From the NCBI RefSeq assembly GCF_016918545.1, contig NZ_JAFFQC010000002.1, positions 124,001 through 188,000 of the forward strand: 64,000 nucleotides of DNA, given 5' to 3'. The position numbers were made by a program, and so were the translations under genes. Shown piece after piece: positions 54,910-62,001 of the stretch. Positions within the stretch are counted from its first letter, which is position 1; each line of letters opens with the position of its first letter. This stretch comes from Desulfobulbus alkaliphilus. GTDB lineage: Bacteria; Desulfobacterota; Desulfobulbia; Desulfobulbales; Desulfobulbaceae. The notes beneath the pieces were generated by a model, which worked only from the letters and a program-made list of their open reading frames with translations, did no database searches and was not told the origin of the DNA.

Positions 54910-55002
54910 GTCACACACCCACAAAAAAGCTGTTTCCCAGTCCCATCCGATCATTTTTTTCGCTTTCCCCAGATAGTCTTCCCATGAAGAACCTTGGAGT
55001 GC

Positions 55003-55043
55003 AAAAAAAAACCGCTTGTCCTTCCCGGGAAGGACAAGCGGTT
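55003..55043 (-). terminator. Riboswitch-controlled intrinsic terminator of the thi operon
   Basis: A perfect 34-base palindrome (17-bp arms, AACCGCTTGTCCTTCCC) is followed on the minus strand by nine T. It lies between the TPP aptamer and thiS. The arm GGGAAGGACAAGCGG shares sequence with the aptamer end (GGGAAGCGGACAAG), which would allow the aptamer and an antiterminator to compete. Confidence 0.9.
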
Positions 55044-55084
55044 ATAAAACCCAAAAAAGAACTCTTTGCAGTTCCTGTCGTCTT

Positions 55085-55165
55085 GTCCGCTTCCCTTCGC
55101 CGGTATTATCCGGATCAGGTTCAATGGGTATCATCTCAGGCAGTAAGCCACCCCCAGCGATGTTT
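55085..55165 (-). promoter_or_regulatory. TPP riboswitch (THI element)
   Basis: Read on the minus strand it has the conserved core: ATCGCTGGGGGTG, the pyrimidine-sensing CTGAGA, then ACCCATTGAACCTGATCC, GGATAATACCGGCG and AAGGGAA. These are the hallmark blocks of the thiamine-diphosphate aptamer. With the strong terminator that follows, it should stop transcription of thiSGHFEC when thiamine diphosphate is plentiful. Confidence 0.97.
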
Positions 55166-55167
55166 CT

Positions 55168-55196
55168 TCTATAAAGGAGACAAAACGATTTGTCAA
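55168..55196 (-). promoter_or_regulatory. Sigma-70 promoter of the thi operon
   Basis: On the minus strand TTGACA (55196-55191) and TATAGA (55173-55168) are separated by exactly 17 bases, directly upstream of the TPP aptamer. Confidence 0.8.
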
Positions 55197-55245
55197 GCAC
55201 CGTCATGCCATGACAGTCGCCTGGATCCGTGAGCGAACATCCGTG

Positions 55246-55424
55246 GTAACCGTTCACCAGACACGAGAGTTTGGTCGTTACCCCCGGTACTTCCCTGTAG
55301 GAGCCCACCCCCGTGGGCGATAAAGCTGCTGAGAAAAGGAACGGGAATTCGCCCACAGGGGTGGGCTCCTACAGGGGGCGGTAACCTTCAGTACCTGCTC
55401 AATGTTCACCAGGTGAACGGTTAC
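55246..55424 (+). mobile_element. Nested 179-bp element with 13-bp inverted ends
   Basis: It starts GTAACCGTTCACC and ends with the exact inverse GGTGAACGGTTAC. The 8-bp sequence CATCCGTG stands directly on both sides (55238-55245, 55425-55432) as a target duplication; the uninterrupted family sequence has this block once. The inside holds a REP-like inverted pair. There is no coding sequence, so it needs a transposase from elsewhere. Confidence 0.88.
55295..55376. repeat. REP-like inverted pair (REPIN-like) inside the nested element
   Basis: CTGTAGGAGCCCACCCC at the left and its inverse GGGGTGGGCTCCTACAG at the right, each with a GCCCAC-GTGGGC type palindrome, are separated by about 30 bases. 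This is the shape of REP doublets mobilised by RAYT transposases in other bacteria. Confidence 0.75.
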
Positions 55425-55785
55425 CATCCGTGCGTCAGCTTTAATTGCCTGTGACCGTTCTATTAAAGTTAACTTTATCGGACGGGTACAGGCAATGAAA
55501 ATGGTGTGCGGACGGATACCCCGAAGGTCGGCTGGTGAAAGTAATTGTCAAGGATTCCGATGCAATTACAAGATGATTACAGCAAGATATATCCAAAACA
55601 AGCGTCCAGTCGTCACGGATTCAGGAGTCGACCTCCGTCAGCAAACCAATGCCAACAGCACCGGAAATGCCTGTGGCACGAGGGAAGTTGACAAGGATGG
55701 CAGAAGACGGGACGATAAGAAATGAGGGGAAACGGATGTTGAAGTTCAGCAGAGAAAAAACTAGGCAAACAAGAATCGGCAGCGG

Positions 55786-56181
55786 CTAAAAAACAGATAC
55801 CGAGAGCGGTGACTCAGGACGTCGGTAAAATTTATGCACACCGTATTGGCCAGTGAAAATTTTGTGTGCTGCCCAATGGGGATCGACTCTAACATGATGA
55901 TAAAAGGTCGAGCCATCAGTGAAATCAGGGGTGGTCATCGCCTTGAGAGCGACCCGTAGACTCTCCCCCAGCGGATTCATTTCCAGTGGAACATACGAAT
56001 CTTTTTGAAAGGTCCAACTGAACTGATATGGTGCCAGGACCACATCAGCCACGCTTTTCCGGTCCTCCATGGCCCTATTGAGGGTGACATGAGCCACGGC
56101 CAGCTGGCCGATCTCCGGCTCGGAGCGCGCTTCGTGATACACATTGAGGGTCAGCCAAAGCAGGCTTTCCAGAAAACCCAT
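55786..56181 (-). CDS. SleB/CwlJ-type cell-wall hydrolase domain protein
   Basis: A 131-aa protein made of one Hydrolase_2-like domain: LNVYHEARSEPEIGQLAVAHVTLNR (catalytic Glu region) and DFTDGSTFYHHVRVDPHW. Members cleave peptidoglycan as lytic enzymes. There is no signal peptide; the N-terminal MGFLESLLWLTLN is only weakly hydrophobic, so how it would reach the wall is unclear. It follows the NifU-like gene by nine bases. Confidence 0.85.
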   Translation of the reverse strand: MGFLESLLWLTLNVYHEARSEPEIGQLAVAHVTLNRAMEDRKSVADVVLAPYQFSWTFQKDSYVPLEMNPLGESLRVALKAMTTPDFTDGSTFYHHVRVDPHWAAHKIFTGQYGVHKFYRRPESPLSVSVF

Positions 56182-56190
56182 GCCAGCCCC

Positions 56191-56424
56191 CTATTCAACC
56201 GCCTCGACGGCGCGGATAGCCGGAAGTTCACTTTTGACGAATTTCTCGATCCCTTCCTTAAGGGTGATCCGCGACATCGGACACCCTTTGCAGGCTCCTG
56301 TCAGCCGGACCTTGACCACCATATCAGAATCAAGACCGACAAATTCGACATCACCACCGTCCCGTTGCAGGGTGGGCCGAACCTGCGCCAGTACTTTTCT
56401 CACATTTTCCTGCAATTCTTCCAT
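56191..56424 (-). CDS. NifU-like C-terminal domain iron-sulfur scaffold
   Basis: A 77-aa Nfu-type protein with the cluster-binding CxxC in TGACKGCPMSRITL and the typical VRPTLQRDGGDVEFVG opening. Such proteins deliver [4Fe-4S] clusters to target enzymes. The start at 56424 is set by GAGGAG eight bases upstream. It is divergent from recD2 and upstream of the cell-wall hydrolase gene. Confidence 0.92.
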   Translation of the reverse strand: MEELQENVRKVLAQVRPTLQRDGGDVEFVGLDSDMVVKVRLTGACKGCPMSRITLKEGIEKFVKSELPAIRAVEAVE

Positions 56425-56529
56425 AAAGAACTCCTCTTTGACTGGATAATATTGTAGCATTGGGTTTACTAATATAGCATCAATGTATCGATCAGACAAG
56501 GGACCAAGTGCAACAAAGAGTTATTCTGA

Positions 56530-59025
56530 GTGGAACAGTCGGAAATTCAAGAAAAAATTCGGGGTATTGTTGAACGGGTCACCTATCATGATGAAACCAG
56601 TGGCTGGTCGGTTCTCAAGGTCTCTCCATTCCGGGGATACGGTGAACTGATAACCGTCACCGTGCATCAGACCAGGGTCTTTGCCGGTGCAACCATGGAA
56701 TTTACCGGCAACTGGACCCATCACCCCCGATTCGGCCGCCAGTTCAAGGCCCGATTCGCCACCGAACGGAAACCAGCCAGTGCCGGCGCCCTGGAAAAAT
56801 ATCTGGGATCCGGACTGATCAAGGGAGTCGGCCCCAAGACCGCGCAGCGAATTGTCCATCATTTTGGCGCCCAGACCCTCACCGTCTTTGAGGAAGACAT
56901 CAATCGTCTGACCGAGGTCCCCGGTATCGCTGAAAAAAAACTGACCATGATCCAGGAGGCCTGGCTCGAACATCGGGCCATCCGCGATGTCATGATTTTC
57001 CTCCAGTCCCATGGTATTTCGACCCTGTTTGCGGTTCGTATCTACAAAAAATACGGTGATCGCGCCATTGCCGTGGTCCAGGAAAATCCCTACCGATTGG
57101 CCGAGGATCTGTATGGCATCGGTTTTTTCACCGCGGACCGGGTGGCGCTGTCCATCGGCTTTGCCGAAGACGCACCACTGCGCATCCGTGCCGCTCTCCG
57201 CCATGTCCTCTCAGCGGCCCGGGAACTCGGCCACTGTTACCTCAGTCAGGAACAGATCAATTCCCAGGCAGAAGAACTGCTGCAGATTGACCTGACCAGC
57301 AGTCTGGCCCAGCACCTGGAAACCATGCACCGAGAGGGGCAGGTCCGGGTACGAATTCTCCCGGACGCCAGGAGCGGCGATCAGGTCCCGTGTTATTACG
57401 CCAAATCATTGTACTACGACGAGGAATACGTGGCCCGACGGCTGGCCGGTATGGTGAGAAGGCGCGGTATTGACCGTGCCAAGGTGTCGGATTGGATCCA
57501 CCGCTACACCCAACAGCGGACCATGGCCCTGAGTGAGGAGCAGGTCCGGGCTGTCAGTTCAGTGATCGACCAGCACTGCTCCATCCTCACCGGTGGCCCA
57601 GGGTGCGGTAAAACAACCACCACCAAGGTCATTGTCGCCCTGATGAAGACCCTGCGCCTCTCGGTCCTGCTCACCGCTCCCACCGGACGGGCAGCACAGC
57701 GTATGGGCGAGGTGATCGGCATGGAGGCCAAAACAATTCATCGTCTGCTTGAATTTCAAGGAACTGGTTTCAAGCGCTGTGAAGACAACCCGCTGCAGGC
57801 TGACTGTCTCATCATCGATGAAAGTTCGATGCTCGACATCTCGCTCACAGCCTCGCTGCTCAAGGCCGTGCCGCCGGCAACATCCATCCTGTTCATCGGC
57901 GATGCCGACCAGCTTCCGCCGGTGGGAGCGGGCAATGTCCTCCGCGACCTGATCAACTGCGGCCGCATCCCCTGCCACCGACTGACCACCATCTTTCGTC
58001 AGGCGCGGGAATCGACGATCATCACCACCGCGCACCAGATCAATACCGGCGTGTTGCCCTGCCTGGATTCACCTTTTAAATCACCTCAGCTTTGGAAACA
58101 ATCCGATTGTTTTTTCATTGATTCAACCGAAGCGACCAAAAAGCAGCTGCAGTTCATCAACAAGATCAAACTGCACTATGCCGGCATCAAGGCCCGGGAA
58201 GAACTGTTCGCGCAGACCCCCTTTGACCCCCAGATCCCGGAAGAAGAAACCCGAGGTTGGGATTTCACCGTCCCGCAGCAGTTCAGCCATGTTTCCCCAG
58301 GGGTATTGGTTGCCGCCGATTCGGCGGCCGGGGAATTGCTTGCCCTGGCCAAAAAGACCCACCCCTGGTCCTCCTTGTATTACGGTCTCACCGCTGTCGA
58401 CGTGGTGCGTAAACTCTACCGGGAATGGATACCGAAATATTTCGGGACCAACATCGAGATCCAGGTGCTGACTCCGATGATACGTGGCTCACTGGGGGCG
58501 GCGAACCTCAATACCACGCTCCAGCACAGCGTCAACCCACCTGTCGAAGGGACAGCCGAACTGTCGATCGGCGAACGAATTTTCCGGACCGGTGACCGGG
58601 TCATTCACCGCCGCAACAATTACGACCTGAACGTCTTCAACGGCGATATCGGCAGGATCACCCGGATCAACAATGCCAATCTCAGCTGCGAGGTCACCTT
58701 CCTGCCGGACCGACGTCGCGTCGAATACAGCCACGAACAGATCGCCGAACTCGATCTCGCGTACGCCATCACCATTCACAAATCGCAGGGATCGGAATTC
58801 GACGCGGTGATTATCCCGGTTCTGAACCAACACTACCGCATGCTCTTCCGCAACCTCGTCTACACCGGCCTGACCCGGGGTAAAAAGCTGGTGGTGCTGG
58901 TTGGCTCCCGGCAAGCCCTGGCTCTGGCGGTGCGCAACCAGGACACGTCCCAGCGGCAGACCGCCCTGAGTCTGCTCATCCGGGAATACTCCGCCTCCCT
59001 GACCGCCGGCCAGCACTCCTCCTGA
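56530..59025 (+). CDS. recD2: RecD2-type SF1B DNA helicase
   Basis: A 5'-3' helicase of 831 aa not bound to RecBC. The N-terminal part has helix-hairpin-helix motifs (GSGLIKGVGPKTAQRIV, EVPGIAEKKL). The helicase core shows Walker A TGGPGCGKTTT (about 353), LTAPTGRAAQRMGE, IIDESSMLD, GDADQLPPVGAG, FRQARES and near the end AYAITIHKSQGSEFD and LVYTGLTRGKK. It starts with GTG. The stop codon is the TGA within the first five bases of repeat R13 (CCTGAAGCC), so the repeat inserted at the end of the gene. Confidence 0.93.
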   Translation: MEQSEIQEKIRGIVERVTYHDETSGWSVLKVSPFRGYGELITVTVHQTRVFAGATMEFTGNWTHHPRFGRQFKARFATERKPASAGALEKYLGSGLIKGVGPKTAQRIVHHFGAQTLTVFEEDINRLTEVPGIAEKKLTMIQEAWLEHRAIRDVMIFLQSHGISTLFAVRIYKKYGDRAIAVVQENPYRLAEDLYGIGFFTADRVALSIGFAEDAPLRIRAALRHVLSAARELGHCYLSQEQINSQAEELLQIDLTSSLAQHLETMHREGQVRVRILPDARSGDQVPCYYAKSLYYDEEYVARRLAGMVRRRGIDRAKVSDWIHRYTQQRTMALSEEQVRAVSSVIDQHCSILTGGPGCGKTTTTKVIVALMKTLRLSVLLTAPTGRAAQRMGEVIGMEAKTIHRLLEFQGTGFKRCEDNPLQADCLIIDESSMLDISLTASLLKAVPPATSILFIGDADQLPPVGAGNVLRDLINCGRIPCHRLTTIFRQARESTIITTAHQINTGVLPCLDSPFKSPQLWKQSDCFFIDSTEATKKQLQFINKIKLHYAGIKAREELFAQTPFDPQIPEEETRGWDFTVPQQFSHVSPGVLVAADSAAGELLALAKKTHPWSSLYYGLTAVDVVRKLYREWIPKYFGTNIEIQVLTPMIRGSLGAANLNTTLQHSVNPPVEGTAELSIGERIFRTGDRVIHRRNNYDLNVFNGDIGRITRINNANLSCEVTFLPDRRRVEYSHEQIAELDLAYAITIHKSQGSEFDAVIIPVLNQHYRMLFRNLVYTGLTRGKKLVVLVGSRQALALAVRNQDTSQRQTALSLLIREYSASLTAGQHSS

Positions 59026-59236
59026 AGCCGTGACGGCTGGAGTGTTTTTGGGTACATCTTGCTGTCATCCTTTTATAATTGCAGCAGAATCCTTGAAGAC
59101 AACCTTCACCAGCAGTCCTTCGGGGTGCCCGCCCGCACGCCCTCTTCATTGGCCACAACCGCCCGATACAATGCACTTTAATCGAACGGTCACCGACAAT
59201 TAAGCTCACGCACGAACGAACGCTCACGGACCCAGG
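59021..59236 (+). mobile_element. MITE-like element, copy R13 (orientation B)
   Basis: A full 216-bp copy (CCTGAAGCCGTGA to TCACGGACCCAGG) with some decay in the central block (CAGTCCTTCGGGGTG). The flanks CTCCT and AGTCA do not match. It supplies the recD2 stop codon. The internal frame on the minus strand remains open. Confidence 0.85.
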
Positions 59237-59541
59237 AGTCACTTGACCGTCCCTTGACACAAGTCGGTATATCGGTTTTCATCCGCCTCATCCACCTTTG
59301 GGTGCCGCAGGCGCCTTCCGCATCATTGGCCTGGATCTGGTTGCTGTTCCGGATCAAGACACCAGAAACGTACCTGCCACCGGGGCGGAATTTTTTGGGG
59401 AGACCTGCCCGGGACAGGCAACTGTCCCTGCAGCAGGGATTTGAGATGACATGAAAGGTATCAAGGAGTTCTGACATGGACAGTACATGGAGCCGTACTC
59501 CACACAATGACCGATTTGACCCCAGGGAGGGAGAACAAACC
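59237..59541. other. Upstream region of the MDR reductase gene
   Basis: About 305 bases. TTGACACAAGTCGG at 59257 could be a -35 region; the -10 match is poor. A 7-bp hairpin with a GCAA tetraloop (GGGACAG-GCAA-CTGTCCC, 59411-59428) lies 50 bases before a good AAGGAG ribosome site at 59463. No gene is seen. Confidence 0.4.
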
Positions 59542-60618
59542 ATGAAGGCCATTGTCACTATCGGCAATGGTGGATACGAACAACTCAGGCCGCGAGTGGT
59601 TCCTCTTCCGACACCTGCTTCCGGTGAAGTGCTGGTCCAGGTGCTTGCCGCCGGGGTCAACAACACGGAAATCAATACCCGGGTTGGCTGGTATTCTTCA
59701 TCAGTAAAGACAGGCACGGAAGATGCCGCAACTGCAGAAGACCTGCAAGCAGATACGAGGACAGATGGAGGTTGGAACGAGGCCACCCCCTTTCCTTTCA
59801 TTCAGGGCACTGATTGCTGTGGCCGCATTGCTGCCGTTGGCCCCGATGGCAACCCAGCCGCCATCGGCACCCGCGTGCTCGTCCGCCCGTGTATACGAAC
59901 ATCAGGTTTTATGTCCTGGGACAATATCTGGATGGGCTCTGATTTCGATGGGGCCTTTGCCCAATTTGTCAAAGTACCAGTCGGAGAGGTATTCCCGGTG
60001 CATTGCGACTGGAGTGATGCCCAATTGGCGACCATACCCTGTGCCTATGGAACAGCGGAGAACATGGTGCATCGTGCTCAGGTGGCTCAGGGAGACCAGG
60101 TGCTGGTCACCGGAGCATCCGGCGGTGTCGGTTCAGCCGCGGTTCAACTTGCCAAACGCCGGGGCGCCAGGGTCACGGCAATCACTACAAAGGAGAAAAC
60201 CGAGCAGGTACTTGCCATCGGCGCACACCAAGTCATTGCCCGCGATGCGGATTGCCTTGCATGTCTCGGCAAAAACACCATGGATGTGGTTATCGACAAT
60301 GTTGCCGGACCTGCTTTCGGGGACCTGCTTGAGGTATTGAAACGAGGGGGCAGGTATGTGTCTTCCGGGGCCATCGGTGGACCGCTGGTCTCACTCGATA
60401 TGCGGACCTTCTATCTGAAGGATCTGTTGCTGATAGGGTGCACAGCCTGGGACGAACCCATTTTTCCCCAGCTTATCTCGTACATCGAACAGGGCCAACT
60501 GCAGCCGCTGGTGGCAAAAACACTTCCCCTCGAACGGATCATGGACGCCCAGCAGGAATTCCTCGAGAAGAAGCATGTGGGGAATTTCGTGCTGATCCCT
60601 CCTCCCCTGGAGGGCTGA
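59542..60618 (+). CDS. Zinc-free MDR-family quinone-oxidoreductase-like reductase
   Basis: A medium-chain dehydrogenase/reductase of 358 aa. GroES-like half: AAGVNNTEINTRVGWYSS and FPFIQGTDCCGRIAAVG. Rossmann half: VLVTGASGGVGSAAVQLAKRRGA, then VVIDNVAGPAF. The zinc-ligand pattern of alcohol dehydrogenases is absent, so it is likely an NADPH-dependent enoyl or quinone reductase. ATG 59542 has GGGAGGGAGA upstream; an in-frame ATG at 59476 with AAGGAG would add 22 polar residues and cannot be excluded. Confidence 0.85.
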   Translation: MKAIVTIGNGGYEQLRPRVVPLPTPASGEVLVQVLAAGVNNTEINTRVGWYSSSVKTGTEDAATAEDLQADTRTDGGWNEATPFPFIQGTDCCGRIAAVGPDGNPAAIGTRVLVRPCIRTSGFMSWDNIWMGSDFDGAFAQFVKVPVGEVFPVHCDWSDAQLATIPCAYGTAENMVHRAQVAQGDQVLVTGASGGVGSAAVQLAKRRGARVTAITTKEKTEQVLAIGAHQVIARDADCLACLGKNTMDVVIDNVAGPAFGDLLEVLKRGGRYVSSGAIGGPLVSLDMRTFYLKDLLLIGCTAWDEPIFPQLISYIEQGQLQPLVAKTLPLERIMDAQQEFLEKKHVGNFVLIPPPLEG

Positions 60619-60648
60619 GAACTATTGCCATCTTCTGTGTGCATGCCG

Positions 60649-60709
60649 ACGCTCACGGATCCGGGTACAATAGAATTCAAACAGCAGCCCAACCGTCACG
60701 GATTCAGGT
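60649..60709 (+). mobile_element. MITE-like end fragments, R14
   Basis: Two terminal pieces stand close together: GCTCACGGATCCGGG (60651-60665), the right end of orientation B, and CAACCGTCACGGATTCAGG (60691-60709), the right end of orientation A. The middle is missing. The second end supplies the final codons and stop of the GMC oxidoreductase pseudogene on the minus strand. Confidence 0.7.
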
Positions 60710-61409
60710 GTTCAAAATGCTGCACGATCAGTGGATACACATCTCGAGCGGCCTCAGCGCCAAAAATGCAGTCAATATGTCCGTAGCCGGCTATAACGTG
60801 ACGCTGGTAAAGATTGCCGTTTTCTCGTGTAAGGCGTCATGGGTGGCTTTGTTGAGGCGCTCGTGCTCGTAGAGCATGCCGTAGAGAAAGGTGATATGAT
60901 GGCAGACAGAACTCCAGCAGCGCTCCTCAAGGGGAATGGGCTGCAGACGCAACATTCGGTCAAACAGTGTATCACTCCAGTCCGCATGTCGGTCTGTATA
61001 CGCGGTGTGTGACTCCACTCCCAGGCTTTTCAGCACGGTGGGCAGATGGAGACCGGTTTTGAAGCGGGTGCTCAAAGGGGCCCGGATATGGGTGGCGATC
61101 TGCGAGATCAGGGCCGAACGTACGCCCTGCATGCCGGCCAGCATGGCCATGACAAAGGTCGTGGCACCTAAACAACGGGACAGCACATCGAGGCGGCAGA
61201 TCCACCTGGATTTCTCGCAGGGCTTCAAGACTGCTGTCGGGGCATTCTCCGGGCAGCAATTCCCGTCCGCGCTCCAGCAGGCAGACCGATTGACCGGTAC
61301 GGGCCAGGCGCGAGGCGGCAATGGAGCCACCGTAGCCGGAGCCGACAACCACCACGGTGTAATGGGCTTTGAGCTCAGTGATGGGGGAGGAAATCCGTTT
61401 CATAATCAC
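60696..61409 (-). pseudogene. Decayed GMC oxidoreductase (cholesterol-oxidase-like with hydrolase tail)
   Basis: The N-terminal FAD-binding segment (YTVVVVGSGYGGSIAASRLAR, LLERGREL) is in one frame. After about 60 codons a large internal deletion joins it, frameshifted, to a region typical of the hydrolase tail of these proteins (VMAMLAGMQGVRSALISQIATH, AGLHLPTVLK-like, TAYTDRHADWSDTL, ERCWSSVCHHITFLYG, YEHERLNKATHDALHE). A further frameshift restores RHVIAGYGHIDCIFG and RDVYPLIVQHFEHLNP, whose end is repeat R14. Most of the flavin enzyme core is gone, so it cannot be active. Confidence 0.8.
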
Positions 61410-61442
61410 CTCGTTGCAGCAGTGTGTTGGTTGTTCCCTGCA

Positions 61443-61586
61443 TCAGGCCAGCTCCAGCACCGCGGTGCGGGTCAGTTCCTTACTGTCATAACCAAAAAAA
61501 CGGACTTCCATCCGTCGATTGCCCCAGTCAAGATCAACCCGGCAGAAGTTGACCTTCTGGGTGAAATGGCTGGTGGTGTAATCCAT
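61443..61586 (-). CDS. Small 47-aa protein of unknown function
   Basis: It starts MDYTTSHFTQKV with a strong AGAGGAG ribosome site eight bases upstream and ends RTAVLELA. It has one short beta-like stretch (VDLDWGNRRMEVRFFGYDS) and no signal or membrane segment. It begins 16 bases past the rhodanese stop and may be the third gene of that operon. It could instead be the remaining C-terminus of a larger gene lost with the neighbouring GMC deletion. I do not recognise it. Confidence 0.5.
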   Translation of the reverse strand: MDYTTSHFTQKVNFCRVDLDWGNRRMEVRFFGYDSKELTRTAVLELA

Positions 61587-61602
61587 GGTCAGCTCCTCTG
61601 TC

Positions 61603-62001
61603 CTATTTCTCTTCAACCGGATACCTGTTGCGGAACCAATCCTGCCAGCCACCCTGCAGGGCATAGACATTGGTAAAACCTCTGTTGATCAGTTGCTGTG
61701 CCAACCTGACACTTGTAAATTCATTGGGTCAGGCACAATACAACACCAGGGTGGTCTCGGGAGGATATGCATCCACCACCGAAAAATCTCTTCCCTCAAA
61801 ACGGACCGCTCCCTTGATTTTAAAAGTACTGGCGGTCCAGTCCCTGCCCTGGCGCGCATCAAGGATCACCAGGTTTTCGGCATCAAGTTGCTCCAGCAAT
61901 GTATCCTTGTCCATGAGCCCCACAGTGGCGGCGGAAAGCGAAGCAACAAAGAACAAGTTAATGGCCAGGGTCCAGAGTAGTAACCTTTTCATACTTTTCA
62001 T
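61603..62001 (-). CDS. Rhodanese-like secreted protein with probable selenocysteine (in-frame UGA)
   Basis: A 132-residue frame if the TGA at 61731-61729 is read through. Signal peptide MKSMKRLLLWTLAINLFFVASLSA, then a rhodanese fold: LVILDARQGRDW, TLVLYCA, [UGA], PNEFTS, and the ending NVYALQGGWQDW..YPVEEK. Cys is what I recall at the UGA position in relatives (YCACPNE), so selenocysteine at residue 91 is likely. Sequence after the UGA keeps frame and conservation to a TAG. A 5-bp hairpin with AGGUU loop starts 16 bases after the UGA. AAGGGG fixes the start. It overlaps the APC permease stop (ATGA). The alternative is a nonsense mutation. Confidence 0.75.
61698..61712 (-). promoter_or_regulatory. 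Candidate bacterial SECIS hairpin
   Basis: On the minus strand GTGTC-AGGTT-GGCAC forms a 5-bp stem (one G-U) with an AGGUU loop, 21 bases from the UGA to the loop. E. coli fdhF, as I recall it, uses an AGGUCU loop about 17 bases from its UGA. No lower stem is evident. Confidence 0.5.

Larger units (their letters stand above)
55220..55625 (+). mobile_element. MITE-like element, copy R12 (orientation A), interrupted by a second element
   Basis: A full copy (CCTGGATCCGTGA to TCACGGATTCAGG) flanked by an exact 5-bp target duplication, AGTCG at 55215-55219 and 55626-55630. Its left quarter is split by a 179-bp element at 55246-55424. With that insert and its 8-bp duplication removed it is 219 bp, the family length. 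Confidence 0.9.

Noticed and set aside
55295-55376. CRISPR-like array or tRNA-type structure
   Set aside because: There is just one inverted pair, not a series of direct repeats with spacers; it fits a REP doublet inside a nested element.
61729-62001. Rhodanese gene as a 90-aa truncated protein ending at the UGA
   Set aside because: The conserved second half of the domain continues in the same frame to a TAG, and Cys is usual at the UGA; reading through as selenocysteine explains the data better, although a nonsense mutation is still possible.
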